NCBI GenBank assembly: GCA_028023455.1
Contig: JAQFVV010000205.1
Coordinates: 789,353 to 853,352 of the forward strand
Source: Epiperipatus broadwayi
Taxonomy: Eukaryota > Onychophora > Udeonychophora > Euonychophora > Peripatidae
DNA length: 64,000 bases
Direction: 5' to 3'
Part shown: positions 46,245-57,344 of the stretch, in pieces
Numbering within the stretch: position 1 is the stretch's first letter
Layout: every line of letters begins with the position of its first letter
Notes under the pieces: generated by a model
Seen by the model: only the letters and a program-made list of their open reading frames with translations
What the model was told of the DNA's origin: nothing
Databases searched by the model: none
Translations under genes and position numbers: made by a program

Positions 46245-47280
46245 AAAATCTAATTACAAATTGCAGCTATACATAATTGATTTCTATGACAATTTTTCTT
46301 CTACTAAAATCTAAAGTATTGTCTTAGAATAATTACTATGTCATAAATATTTTGTGATAAAAATAATAAATGTATAAAAAAGTATAGAAAATATATGGTA
46401 TCATTTTCAAAATTAAACAAAAAAATAGAACTGTCAAAATCAATGATAGTCATTTTCTTGTGGAGAAAACAAAAACTATTAATCAGCACCTCTTATGGCA
46501 AGTCCTTATATCATAATAATAATATTAAATTTAAACGTTATTGATTTATTTTTAAAAAAATCTGACAATGGCAACATTATTCTGTGTGGTTTTTCTATAA
46601 AATGATTGGGAAATGGCAAAACAATGTCACAAATAAAGGTTAGAGAGTGAATTAGAGCCATGAATACAATATTGCAGTCCATGCTCTTAAAATGCTAACT
46701 CAAGTTATAAGAAAGTATGAGACTTAAAAAGTCTCACATATCCTTTAGATATTCAATTAAACTCAGGACAAAAGAGCTATTATAAGACAATAGAGTTTAG
46801 CTTCAGGATTGTCAATTGGTAATTGATGGTTAAAGATAAAGTTATTTTTGGTTTATTTACATAGATAATTCCTTACTTTTTTTTAGTTACATGGCAATAT
46901 ATCTTGAAGATGTTTAATATATATAAATATTGATTGAACTAAATAATTTAAAAAGCTACAGGATATATTTAAATGAAAGATAGTTTAAGAAATACTTGTA
47001 AATCTATATTGGATACTCTTTTAATTTATGCAAAGATCATGAAAAAATATTAGATAAAGCTGACATGTAGTCAAGACACTAGTAACATTACTTTTCAATA
47101 ATGCATTTATTTTGTCCAAAATTATAATTATTAAAAAATGTTACTTAAAAGTAGCAAATCTCCCTTTTTAAGGATGTTATTGTGAAACAGTGGTACATGT
47201 GACTGTCCAATTTGTGATTTGGTTTTGAATTCAAGCTCAATGAATTTGAAAATTCTTTCAGCAGACTTGAATTGTTTTTC
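46245..47280. other. Non-coding stretch, no recognised gene
   Basis: No supported gene. A small inverted word pair (GTATGAGACTTAAAAAGTCTCACATA, 46716-46741) can form a hairpin of about 9 bp. Confidence 0.45.
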
Positions 47281-47282
47281 AC

Positions 47283-47495
47283 TAGCAAATAGAGACCTAT
47301 CCATTGTTGGTTGGAAAATGGGTGTCTGCTTATTCTCAGGTCAATAATAAAATGTCTGGAAGCATTTTAAATCTATTATCAATTAGCAATTGACTAGACT
47401 ATTGTTGGTTGTAAAATATGTGTCTGCTTATTTTTAAATAAAGAAATGAAACAAGATTTTAAAAATAGTTAAACCATCACCAACTGGTAATTGAC
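47283..47495 (+). repeat. Tandem repeat, ~105-bp period, about two units
   Basis: CCATTGTTGGTTGGAAAATG and TGTGTCTGCTTATT at 47302-47335 recur as CTATTGTTGGTTGTAAAATA and TGTGTCTGCTTATT at 47399-47432. AATTAGCAATTGACTAGA and AACTGGTAATTGACCAGA mark the unit ends. Confidence 0.8.
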
Positions 47496-47499
47496 CAGA

Positions 47500-48035
47500 G
47501 GGTGTGTGCCTTTATCTTCAATGCTTTATTATTAGACCTGTTCGCAGAAACCTTTGCCTTGCAATGAGTTGTTTAAAAATTGTTTTATCTTTATTTATTT
47601 ATATGATTTTCCTAATTTTAATAAAGTTAATCACTTCCACCATTTATTGCATTATTTATGTTAATCTTTTAGTTTGTATTTTTTTTTTTTTTAGAATTCT
47701 AATGCCAGGTTGGATTAAATTTATAAATTCTTATTTGTTTAAATTTCACATTATTCTTTATTATATTTTCATAAATTTTTTATTATTTGTTAGAAATATA
47801 TATTTTCACACAAAATTTATTTTTCAAAATATTATTCCAATTTTCCAAACATAGACAAAAAAATTAAACTAAAATATGTAGTAAGATTTATAAAAAAACT
47901 ATAATTTTTTTTTATTGGAAGATTACCACATTGCTAAAAAATCAAACTTATTTTAACCTAGTTTGAAAAGTTCTGATGAATTGTTATTTAGATTACTTGT
48001 TAATTTTCTTTAAAAAAGTGACAAAATAAACCTGT
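47500..48035. other. Non-coding stretch; hydrophobic chance frame
   Basis: The plus frame 47504-47854 (116 residues) is the longest here. It is Phe/Ile/Leu-rich in T-rich DNA, without a motif, and is not called as a gene. Confidence 0.5.
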
Positions 48036-48039
48036 AATT

Positions 48040-48372
48040 AGAAGGAATTCAAACACCGCATCAACAAGGGCTTTGAACATTCCATCATTGGATTTTCCAT
48101 AATATGGGTGACTGAAGAGTTGGAGGGTGAAGAAGATTGGAACCTGTCTATTAAAGTTTGAAAATTTACTATCTTAATATAAACTGAGCACTGATTTCAT
48201 ATATGTATGAGAGATAGTGATCTTGCTAACTGATGACTGCTAGTTCAGCATGAAATACATATATTGAAGAACATTTATTTTGTCACATGTATGTGGTCTT
48301 GTGTATCAATTATATAAGATAGAGTGAATAGCTGAATAGAGCTTGAAAGTCTGTGTTCAAATTCCTTCTAAA
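48040..48372 (+). repeat. R2 half-element, core intact (CTGATGA...GAAA)
   Basis: Forward R2 half without a mirror arm. The core CTGATGA (48230-48236), stem II CTGCT/AGCA(T) and GAAA (48252-48255) are all present. The CpG step reads TG before GAAA, leaving a weak closing pair. Upstream ATATATGTAT pairs with downstream ATACATATAT as stem III. The element ends with an A-box-like ATAAGATAGAGTGAATAGC and a B box GTTCAAATTCC. Confidence 0.75.
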
Positions 48373-48374
48373 TA

Positions 48375-49290
48375 CAACCAAAGTTCAGAATATATATTAT
48401 ATTTGTATTCAAATATTAAAAATAAACTTAGTACAATCAGTATGAAAGATCTCTTTTTCAACCAATTACAAATTGCTGCAAAAATTATTAATTTCTCTTG
48501 ACTTCTTTCTAAAGTAAATATTTTCAATTAAAATCTGAATCTAATCACACTACTCTTCTATCACACCAGTATTTTGTGAAAAATCATTATAAAGATGGAA
48601 ACAAACTATGAAAAGTATATATGTATATTTTTCAAAATGTAACAAAAGAATGAATACATTCAAATCTGTTGCAAAGGCTCTCACATGTAAAAACTGCAAA
48701 CTACCAATTAGCTACATTGTAGGCTGTGTATCAATATGTAAAAAAAATTATCTTAGCAATATTGTAATTTATTCAATATATTATCTCTTTTCTTTACAAT
48801 TGTAATCTTAGTCATTAAATGTTCAGACATTTATAAAAAAAAAAAAGATAGATGTGCTGTTTTAAAAATGGCTTTATTCATGCTTAGCATGTTCTGATAC
48901 ATGGTGTATCATAATATTTTTAAATTAATAAATACAATCTTACTTTACTTCCTGGAAAAATAGCCAAAGTATGGCAACTTTCGGCACAGCCCTCCACAAT
49001 ATCATGCAACTGAGAATTAGTTAATTAAATATTAGTAATGACTGGAAGGTTGCTATTCTTCTACATGCGCCTTACTATTACTTTCAGACAGCCAATAGCT
49101 GTTAAAACAGCAGTCTGAGGAGTGATCAGGCCTAGACACATGACAGAGACTTTTTGACAAGAAAAGAATGATACCACTTTTCTCTTTTACTTAACTTTAT
49201 ATATATATATATATAAGCCAGTCTTAAGCATCTGCTTGAAAGCATGAACATATAAACATATACATTTTTAAAGACAGCATCTTTCCACAT
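48375..49290. other. Non-coding stretch, no recognised gene
   Basis: Short plus frame 48608-48805 has two Cys pairs (CKNC...) but no recognisable domain. A (TA)n run lies at 49199-49214. Confidence 0.45.
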
Positions 49291-49295
49291 TGCAT

Positions 49296-49500
49296 TAGTT
49301 AATTTCTTATGACAGTTTCTACAGCGTAGTAATCTTCTTCAGATTTCAAGATATGAAATAATTGAATGTCATTTGTATAGCTCATACAATTTTTATATGC
49401 AAAATTCATTTATATTTTGAAATCTGAAGAAGTTTCAGGCAGTTGAAACTCTCATAGGAAAGTGATTAAAAAACATTATGAAAAGTGAATTAGATGCAAA
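49296..49500. repeat. Palindrome of repeat family 3
   Basis: Left arm TTTCTTATGACAGTTTCTAC...CTTCTTCAGATTTCAAGATAT mirrors right arm ATATTTTGAAATCTGAAGAAG...GTTGAAACTCTCATAGGAAAG, with about 70 bp between. The CTGAAGAAG and GAAAC words are kept, but the stem between them is worn. Confidence 0.78.
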
Positions 49501-49766
49501 TGTTTTAACATTTTATTAGAGGTGAAAGTTCATTTGTCAGTCTTAAAGTGGCCTTCATATCAAACTGATATAAATAGAACCAATTCTTCCTGTGTGATTC
49601 ACTGTTATGTAATACTTATGGCATCAGTAATTCTTTATTAATACACAATCTAAAATCCAAGTAAATGATTGACCGTTGATTATAGCAATTTATTAATTTT
49701 TACTTCAGTATTTTTTTTTTCAATCGCTATTTAAAGCTTCCTTGAAAATATGCTGCAAATTACTGA

Positions 49767-50100
49767 TCAATGAATTTTACGTGCAGTGTCAGATTGTAAT
49801 TCTATTTAGAAGGTATTAATCTCTCTTTATCATCACTGTACTATAATATGAAATCAGTGATATTAAATATGAGGATACTCTCATCCTAGCTATAAGATAA
49901 AGTCTATGAAAAAATAAAAATGGCCATCTTAGTTTCAAACATTTTTCCAGTCTTTATTTTGTGCCTGGAATGAGAGTAGCCCCATATTTAACCTCACTCA
50001 TTTAATATTATCTATGGTGCTAATGAGGAGGGATTATTATCTTCTATATAGAACTACAATCTGACACTGTGCTACTAGAATTCATTGATCATTACATAGT
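49767..50100. repeat. Palindrome with ~135-bp arms; third partial copy follows
   Basis: Left arm 49767-49905 (GATCAATGAATTTTACGTGC, GTGTCAGATTGTAATTCTA, GGATACTCTCATCC) mirrors the right arm to about 50085 (GGAATGAGAGTAGCC, TAGAACTACAATCTGACAC, GAATTCATTGATC). A further partial copy in the right-arm orientation is at 50255-50350 (CACAGTCTTTATTTTGTGG). Confidence 0.85.
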
Positions 50101-50739
50101 TTAATATCTAATATTTATAAGTGTTAATAAGATTGCTAAAAGAAATGGATGTAAAGTGAATGATTTCCTATATTCACCTTTCACTTCAAGAAACTCAAGA
50201 TTGGCCTATGTAAGTGTATTTGGGTTTGAAAATAAATCAGTCATTCTTATTTTTTCACAGTCTTTATTTTGTGGTTGGGACTGGAGAATCTTCGTTTTAA
50301 CACTGCTGATTTACTATTAAAGTACAGTGATACTGAGGATTATTACTTTCTAAATAAAATTTAAATTACCAAATAAAAAAAGGAATAATTAAAAAAACAA
50401 TTGAATTGTTTATTGAGGGTATATAAGGAGTTCAATCACTGGATGTAACAGAACCAGATGATTCATGAATGAAGTCCAGTGTTTGCTACTCTATGCCAAA
50501 CTGTATAGGACCATTTAATGATGTTATAGACTTCAAATTAACAAAGAGATGCATCTGATTATGTTATCTATGTGATTAAGATTGAGTACTTTCTCAACAT
50601 AGTATTAAACTATTGGAAAAGTTTGAATGCTCTGTAACATTTTTAAAATTCAATACCAAGATCAAAAAACCAGTCAACATGTTCTTAAATTGACTGGACA
50701 TGGTACTATAGAATCCATAATTGTAAAATCTTAACCTTT

Positions 50740-51125
50740 GTTCATTTAGATGTGAACGGAATGAACAGTGCAAATATTCCTAAAAAAGTTGTTGTTAACT
50801 TGGGCATGGCTTTCAATGAAAATGTAGATCTTATCTACATTAAAAGATTTTTTGAAAATCTAGTAATGTATCCATTGGGAAGATAAGCAGAGAATAGAAT
50901 ACATTGGATAGCTTCATTTAGACATGGTGTTGAAGTATTTGAGAAAGAACAGTTTTCTGCTGAAGAAAATTTATAAAGCATTGTAAAATATTAAACCAAT
51001 ATAAAAATTACCAGCATGTTTTATATGCAGATGTATTTGTGGTGCACAGATTAGTCATTGCAAAACATTTTTCTCTCTTTTAGAATTAGAATGCCCATTC
51101 TTATGAGTGGTTGATATATATTAGC
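50740..51125 (+). repeat. Dispersed repeat copy, possibly once coding
   Basis: Sister of 5380-5660. One frame reads NVDLIYIKRFFENLV, then HWIASFRHGVEVFEKEQFSAEEN, interrupted by stops. I do not recognise the protein. The 3' part (ATGCAGATGTATTTGTGGTG) is shared with 39630-39690. Confidence 0.5.
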
Positions 51126-51164
51126 AAGTTTTTTGTTTTTATTAGTGTAACTTTTACCTTTAGC

Positions 51165-52090
51165 TCTTGTATCACAACCATACATCAGCCCATAAATCAG
51201 GCCAACCTCCCACTTTATAGTTATAAGCCGTATAGCATATGCTACAATTAAACTTTATATACATATTTTTAGTTGTATTTAAATTTATTTAAATTTAATT
51301 ATATATGTATATTTTTAAATATACTTTAAACTTCTATTTCATCACACATTACTGAAACATATGATCAAAGACGTGTGAACAAGATAAAACAACCCCAAGT
51401 TTGGCATTTTGTGCTTAATCAGCTCTCATCAGTTGACCTATTTGTTTAATATATATATATAGCAAATAATGTATGTGATTATGAGTTATTGCTTAATTGT
51501 TGTACTTTATTATTTCTTTATCTCAACTTAACTTTGGACAAAAAATTTATATGAAGAGTAAATGTATAGTTATGAAAATGTTATTTATTTTGATTTCTCA
51601 CTCTTTCTCTCTGTTATTTTATATTTTTTCCTAATCATTACGCAGCTTAGTTTAATACATTTTTTTATTATAATGATATTTTATTGTTTTTTATTAGACT
51701 AGTCTAGAAAAATTTATCTAAGCTGCTTAATGTGAAAAATGAAACTTATAATATTTATTAAAATAACAAAATGGGGGGGGGGGGATACGTTTAAATATGC
51801 GGAATCAATTGCTTACGCAAAACGAAGAAAATTTAAACAAGTTTTAATTTAGTCTTAGCAGAATTTTTTCTTACAATTTTTTCATAATCATGTTATCTCA
51901 TTAAGTTGTATATTAACGGTCTATTGCACATCGGAAACTTATATTTGGGTATAAATTGAATAAAATTATAAGTGTTACTGCGTAATTTTGTAGTGTTCGT
52001 TTATTTGATCACTTTTATGTAGAAGAAAAAAAAGCCGTCATTCTTTGTGTGCAAACATAGTTTTATTATGTAGGACATAGTTAGGTTTAG
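51165..52090. repeat. Mixed repeat fragments: P4 family and R2 core; poly-G
   Basis: 51165-51250 resembles part of the 17.8-kb palindrome. 51340-51445 on minus is an R2 core fragment (CTGATGAGAGCTGATTAAG, then CACAAAATGCC). A run of 11 G lies at 51773-51783. The rest is AT-rich without a gene. Confidence 0.5.
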
Positions 52091-52097
52091 TAATGGT

Positions 52098-52178
52098 GCA
52101 TTGGTGGTAGAGAGGTCAGTGACAGCTGCTTTACAAGCAGTTGTCCCGGGTTAGCGGGTTCGCTTCCCGTCTGATGCT
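52098..52178 (+). tRNA. tRNA-Val(TAC)-like sequence, probably a pseudogene or SINE seed
   Basis: An 80-base cloverleaf can be drawn. The acceptor GCATTGG pairs with CTGATGC (two G.T), and the A box TGGTAGAGAGG fits the consensus. The anticodon arm GCTGC-TTTACAA-GCAGT has anticodon TAC (Val), and the T arm is GCGGG-TTCGCTT-CCCGT. Against function: the D stem has a mismatch, the variable region is about 12 bases, and position 58 in the B box is C instead of the near-invariant A. There is no T4 terminator close behind; instead A10 follows at 52192-52201. The poly-A suggests a retroposed copy. The acceptor resembles tRNA-Gly more than tRNA-Val. Confidence 0.45.
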
Positions 52179-52329
52179 ATGACACATGAGGAAAAAAAAA
52201 ATCTAATTTAAAGTAAAAGAAATTGTGGAAATTGTTTGATATGTTACAATATATTATGTACTATTAGTTATTCTTAAAAAATTGCTTTTACATTTTGATG
52301 CCTTTTGGATTTAAAGTTGTATCTTTTAT

Positions 52330-52500
52330 ATTTACTATACATACTGTCCCATGACTTTAGAACCCTAGGAAAAAATGTTACTTTCATAACTTTATCGCTC
52401 TAGGAAAATATGCTAACCACACTGTCCTATAACTTTAACTCCCTACACACACTGTCCCATAAGTTTAGCACTATGGAAAAAAAGCTACATTTATATTATC
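52330..52500 (+). repeat. Short minisatellite, about 3 diverged units
   Basis: ACTGTCCCATGACTTTAG (52350), ACTGTCCTATAACTTTAA (52421) and ACTGTCCCATAAGTTTAG (52451) head units that continue with CTAGGAAAA-ATGCTA. Spacing is uneven. Confidence 0.75.
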
Positions 52501-52984
52501 AGTCATGAGACAATGCATCAATTAAATTATGTGGAAACTAATAGCCCATGTTTTTAAAAACAGCTTCATTGTTAATCAACTAGAGGTAAAATATGACATT
52601 TCAATCATTTTATTATGGAACTCTTTTATAAAATTGCATCATTTGGTATAATTTTTACTTCAGTTAAAAATACTGCTTTTTATATTCTTGAGTTTAGAAG
52701 ATGGTCAGTTAATAGACATTTTGGAACTCTGCTACAATGGTCAAGCAGTCATTGTTATTAGCATTCAATTTCTATAATGATCAAATTTCATGATTTATCA
52801 CATATGGATTTTAATCTAATACAGTTAATTATTTACTAACATGAATCTATGTAATTTGCAATGACTTCTGTCTACCTTTTCTATAAATAGAAATAGAAAT
52901 AATGAATGTATGACCCGTTAAAAATTATCATTTCATATGGAAATGAGGTTTTGCAATTAATGAATTGACAACTACAGAAATAGA

Positions 52985-53330
52985 TTACCGACATCACATG
53001 ATCACCATTCCTTATGCTTACATAAATTGTTAAAACAGAAGCAAACCCTCCATACAGTAGTGCCACCAATTTAAGCCAGAGTACTCAATAGATTCTAGAG
53101 GGTTTGTGAATAAAATCCCTACCTAATACGTACTCATCCAATATCAGTGCTCTCAAATCCAAGGCTCCTCACTGATGAAAGCCACAAGCTAAAAACTAGT
53201 CTGGGGATATCGGATGAGTATGCACGAGATAGAGATTCTATGCACAAACTTTTCTGCATCCATTGATTACTCTGGTTTGCACTGAATGACGCTACATTAT
53301 GAAGAGTTTTGCCTCTGTTTTAGATTACTG
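52985..53330. repeat. R1 inverted copy; hammerhead intact but for G12
   Basis: The reverse arm 52985-53145 begins ACATCACATGATCACCATTCC and stops at CCAATATC, a few bases from where the cleavage point would lie. The forward arm holds the hammerhead at 53157-53215: outer stem I ATCCAA with TCGGAT, inner stem I TCCTCA with TGGGGA, core CTGATGA 53172-53178, stem III C-TA-G, C17 at 53201. The only core defect is AAAA for GAAA at 53192-53195. The arm runs to about 53325 with TGCATCCATTGATTACTCTGG. Confidence 0.82.
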
Positions 53331-53334
53331 ACAA

Positions 53335-54040
53335 AGATCAGTAAAAAAATCAATGAGAAAACTGATAAGGAATAAATGAAATTGAGAAATGATCATTATT
53401 AAACATACTTTATTAAATGAAATTTAAAAAAAAACATTTTGAACATATAGAAAGAACATCTCAGGAAAGATAGCCAAACAAATAATAAGCTGGATGTCAC
53501 TGGGAAAGAGAAAAGAAGGATATCCAAAAAGAAATTTGAAAAAAGAGAGAGATTATGATAGATAAATTGTGATAATTAGAATCAGAAGATAGCATATAAC
53601 TTTAGTAGTATATATTAATACAGTATATATTCCAGCTTCATTATATATTCAGTCCAATTATTTTTTATACTGCAGTTTCACAATTTTTTTTTTTTTACTT
53701 TCCTAATTTTTCCTACAATCACAGTTCAAATAACTTCGTTATTCTCTGCTGATAATTCTGTGTTATTTGTATTAATAATTGTGATACGTCAATTCTTATA
53801 GCTGCAATGGAAACATTGATTAAAATCAATTAGTGTTGGAAAAAGCTGACAATTAAAATCTTTCAAGCTTTGGCATTTAATATTCATTTATTTTATCCAT
53901 TGATCATTGTGGCTTCTGAAGTTGAGAGATAGATGTCACTAACATCAATAAATTTAAGTCAGAAAGAAAATCATTGAATATTACTTATGTAATTATTAAA
54001 TATTTTATTTATATATTTTTTTTTCATTATATCTGTAGTT
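53335..54040. other. Non-coding stretch, no recognised gene
   Basis: No supported gene; AT-rich with T runs at 53684-53697 and 54017-54025. Confidence 0.45.
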
Positions 54041-54280
54041 ACGATATTTGCTGACATATAGGATACACTTCCCCCCCTCAAAATATGTCTAAAATATGGG
54101 GTGTGTCTTATGTGCCAGTAATCAAAATTATGAGTTGGAAATTTTAGTCAGTTTAAAACTTCTGATTAATATTAATATATACATATACGTATTCTATTGC
54201 ATTTTGATCTTTTGAAAAGCAATAGTTTTAAATAAATCATTTCCATAATTGTTTATTGTTCTACAAAGATAATAAGTTGG

Positions 54281-54858
54281 TTGATATATTTTGTGCTTCG
54301 TTATAGAAAGCAGGAGCATTCCAGTAAAATGGAGTTTAAATCCACTGATTCATTCAATGTGAGCATACTTCAACAATGCACTATAACATTTAAACTTGTT
54401 AGAGTTGTTCAGAAATTATCAGTGTTCTGTGGGGAACTATTAAAAAAGCCTGTCTTGTTAGTATGGGATCCACTTCAGAGTGATAGAACAGAAACTGGAA
54501 AAAAGAAAATCAACCAATTGAAAATTCAATTAGCTGTAATTCTAGGTGGCCTTCAAACCAGTTTCAATCTTTACTTCTCTGCATTAATAAACTATTTAAA
54601 GGATTTGTGAAGAGAAATTGAATAGTTGGATGCAATCTACAGATTTGGAAGTGGCTCGGTCAGGAAAAAGGAAGAAGTTTAGTATTTTGCAGATTTGTGA
54701 ATGGGTCAAAACTTTGTGGGTTCCTGTTAAATATGAGACAGTTATAAAGTCCTTTAAGAAATGTGGAGGATGATTTGATATATGAAGACTCAGTTTCTGA
54801 AGAAGAGGCTTCAAGTGATTTTTCATTTAGTTCTAACGATAAATTTTCTGGATTTTGA
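54281..54858 (+). pseudogene. pogo/Tigger-type DDE transposase C-terminal half
   Basis: Frame 54281-54610 contains KKPVLLVWD, whose Asp (54467-54469) matches the second catalytic Asp of pogo/CENP-B-type DDE domains, then LAVILGGLQTS (family: VIPGG.TS.LQPLD). After a frame break near 54600 the text from 54612 reads NSWMQSTDLEVARSGKRKKFSILQICEWVKTLW and VIKSFKKCG, the strongly conserved C-terminal block of this group. After a second shift at about 54770 comes an acidic tail, DLIYEDSVSEEEASS, ending at a stop 54856-54858. The N-terminal DNA-binding part and first catalytic Asp are missing. The family is usually about 500 residues. It is inactive. Confidence 0.9.
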
Positions 54859-54944
54859 GGATGAATATTAACTGCAGTGATCTTTAGTTACATTTTTTGT
54901 TGGCATAAATAACTGTAATTTTTTTTTAATACAATGAATTATTG

Positions 54945-55974
54945 TAACTGAAATACAGGCTTATTATATATTTGTGTCAATATATGTAATATATAGGGTA
55001 TATGAGCACAGACTTTCACACGACCCACCACTCACCACTCTATCTCATATCACTGATACACTTGAACATATATATGTTGAAAAGATAAATAATCACCAAT
55101 ATAAATATTTCATGTTAAACCAGCAATCATCAGTTGGTCCAGATTATCATCTCCACACATATATGCAATAAGTGGTCAGATATATATTAAGATAGCCAAT
55201 CATCATACTTTAATGGACAGGCTTCAATCTACTCCACACTCCAACTCTTCAACCATCCATCCAATTGAAAATACTGATTATGGAATGCTCAAAGGCCACC
55301 CTGAGGCCAAGATTCTTGTCACACCCATGATGACCTAAAGTCAATCTGACCCCTCATGTACAGGACATAATCCATTAAATACATATACAAGGGATGGGCA
55401 GACATCTCTACTATGTAATAACTGAAATATAGGCTTATTATATACTTGTATCAATATATATCTTTTCGACATATATGTGTTTAAGTGTATCAGTGATATG
55501 AGATAGAGTGGTGAGTGGTGGGTCATGTGAAAGCCTGTGCTCATATACCCTATATATTACATATATTGATACAGGCATATAATAAACCTGTATTTCAGTT
55601 ATTACATAGTAGAGATGTCTGCCCATCCCTTGTATATGTATTTAATGGATTATGTCCTGTACATGAGGGGTCAGATTGACTTTATGTCAACATGGATGTG
55701 ACAAGAATCTTGGCCTCAGGGTGACTTTTGAGCGTTCCATCATCAGATTTTCAATTGGATGGACGGTTGAAGAGTTGGTGTGTGGAGGGGTTTGAAGCCT
55801 GGCCATTAAAGTATGAAAATTGTCTTATTTATCTGAGCACTTATTGCATATATGTGTAGAGATGATAATCTGGACAAACTGATGATTGCTACTGATATTG
55901 GTGATTATTTATCTTTTCGACTATATGTGTTCAAGTGTATCAGTGATATGAGATAGAGTGGTGAGTGGTGAATA
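54945..55974. repeat. R2 palindrome, about 1 kb, nested inside the pogo element
   Basis: Two R2 halves mirror each other around about 55510; 55340-55420 and 55600-55680 are nearly perfect reverse complements. The inner part (55420-55605) is itself another R2 end flanked by GTAATAACTGAAATA and its complement, so R2 ends occur nested. The left core on minus is about 55130-55105 (CTGATGATTGCTGG, then AACATGAAAT). The right core near 55880 has a deletion in stem II. AATTATT at 54937-54943 and 55975-55981 is a candidate target duplication. Three short frames are the same R2 end translated. Confidence 0.85.
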
Positions 55975-56079
55975 AATTATTATGAAAAGTGTAGAAATTT
56001 TTTTTTTTTTTTACAATGTGTATATAGAAAAATGGGTGCATAATATACGTCGCTGCATTCTATATACTGGTAAATATAT

Positions 56080-57000
56080 TACAGTGTTTAAAAAAATAAA
56101 TGAAGGGAGGGGAATCATATTTGTATTTCTTTCCTAATTTTATGTGAATTGATTTTCTAATGAAGTAAAAGAATTTGAAAGTTTCAGATGTTTTTAGAAA
56201 GACTTTTTTTATTTATAATTTTATATATATTCATCCTTAAGCAGATTACATGTTCATGTGTATGGTTTGAGTTTGCTTCTTTCTATCTGGATGCTTTGAT
56301 TTCTTATTTTGTCCTCCTTTGGTATTGTTTATTAACTCGTTAGAAGTTTGATTTGATTGGGAGACACCTGAAGCATTAAAAGAAGTCAAGGAAAAAGTTG
56401 ATCAATCTAGGCCAAGTCATTTGATATTTTTCTACTTGATTATACATATTTTTTATTTATTGAAAACTATTAGGCAATTTAGCTTGAACTTGGAATTTTT
56501 TTGTATTATATTATTTAGTTATATTAATAATTTTGAAAGTTAAGAGATTTTTTTTATATATATTGTGTATAGTTCTAAGTTACACACGCGCGCACACACA
56601 CACATATATAATATTGAAGTATGAGCATATTGTCTTTGCTAAACTTTTTTATATGTATGTGGTCATGTGTATCGGCTGTATAAGATGTAGTGCATAGATG
56701 TAGGGAGCTTGAAAGTCTGAGTTCAAGTCCCTTCTATTATATATATATATACACACACACAACAAAGAGTAAGTGCCAACAGCTAATTGTGTTACCATAT
56801 GTAAATCACATCATTTCAGTCAATGCTTTAATAAACCAATAAAATATCAATAATCTGCCATCAAGGGAACACTCATTTTTTATTAAGATAATAACTGGAA
56901 TCTAAATGAAATATTTATCATCCTGGAAGCATACTCTTTCCTCTTTTATCACAGATATGTCAGATTAATGCAAACTGTAGTAAAAATTGATGCCAAATTA
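56080..57000. repeat. Mostly AT-rich; one R2 end and (CA)n/(TA)n
   Basis: A (CA)n-rich tract lies at 56583-56610. The plus R2 end at 56645-56740 has TGTGGTCATGTGTATC and a B box GAGTTCAAGTCCC, ending in (TA)n(CA)n. No gene seen. Confidence 0.55.
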
Positions 57001-57190
57001 TAGTACTTAATAAATCCATATTCAGTGCAGTCCCATCCATTAACCCAGATTAGTTTCTAGCATCTAGCTTTCATCAGTGAGTAGCTCTGTATCTCAGAAC
57101 AGTGCATATGGACCATTAAGTTTTGATGCACTTTCCTTCTAACGGCCATAATAACTTACTTCTGTTTTACTATCTGGCATATTGGATGGA
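57000..57190 (-). repeat. R1 reverse half with conserved core bases
   Basis: Hammerhead on minus 57092-57035: CTGATGA is 57077-57071, stem II AAGC-TAGA-TGCT, GAAA 57057-57054, U 57049, C17 57048; predicted cleavage is 57048/57047. All core bases are present, but the stem III G is now A, so the minimal stem III lost a pair. Inner stem I keeps about five pairs. The R1 flanks are diverged. Confidence 0.72.
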
Positions 57191-57344
57191 AAATTCTGGA
57201 TAGAAATTTATTAAGCACTATCATCTGAAATCTATATTAGTAAATCTTACACCAGAAGACATTGATGAAGAAAAAAGAACAAGCTGCTGAAACAGCAATG
57301 TGAAAGCAAGAGTCATCTGATAGTCATGTGACATCTTATTGTTT

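Larger units (their letters stand above)
54047..56075 (+). mobile_element. pogo-like DNA transposon, interrupted by an R2 palindrome
   Basis: The left end (54047: ATATTTGCTGACATATAGGATAC) and right end (56075 inwards on minus: ATATTTACCAGTATATAGAATGC) are similar inverted repeats, both next to A/T-rich flanks. The left end is followed by a CCCCCCC run and GTGTCTTATGTGCC. The transposase remnant is in the next entry. Between 54945 and 55974 a complete R2 palindrome has been inserted. Ends were matched by eye at about 16 of 23 positions. Confidence 0.65.

Noticed and set aside
47504-47854. 116-residue hydrophobic frame, possible membrane protein
   Set aside because: Phe/Ile/Leu content follows from T-rich DNA; no motif, no coding-like base composition and no neighbouring exon signal.
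48608-48805. Frame with Cys pairs that could be a zinc finger
   Set aside because: Cys spacing fits no known finger pattern and there is no supporting context.
54974-55626. Three similar short frames suggesting a duplicated small gene
   Set aside because: They are the same R2 repeat end translated in both arms and in the nested copy; the DNA is repeated on both strands and includes tRNA-like sequence.
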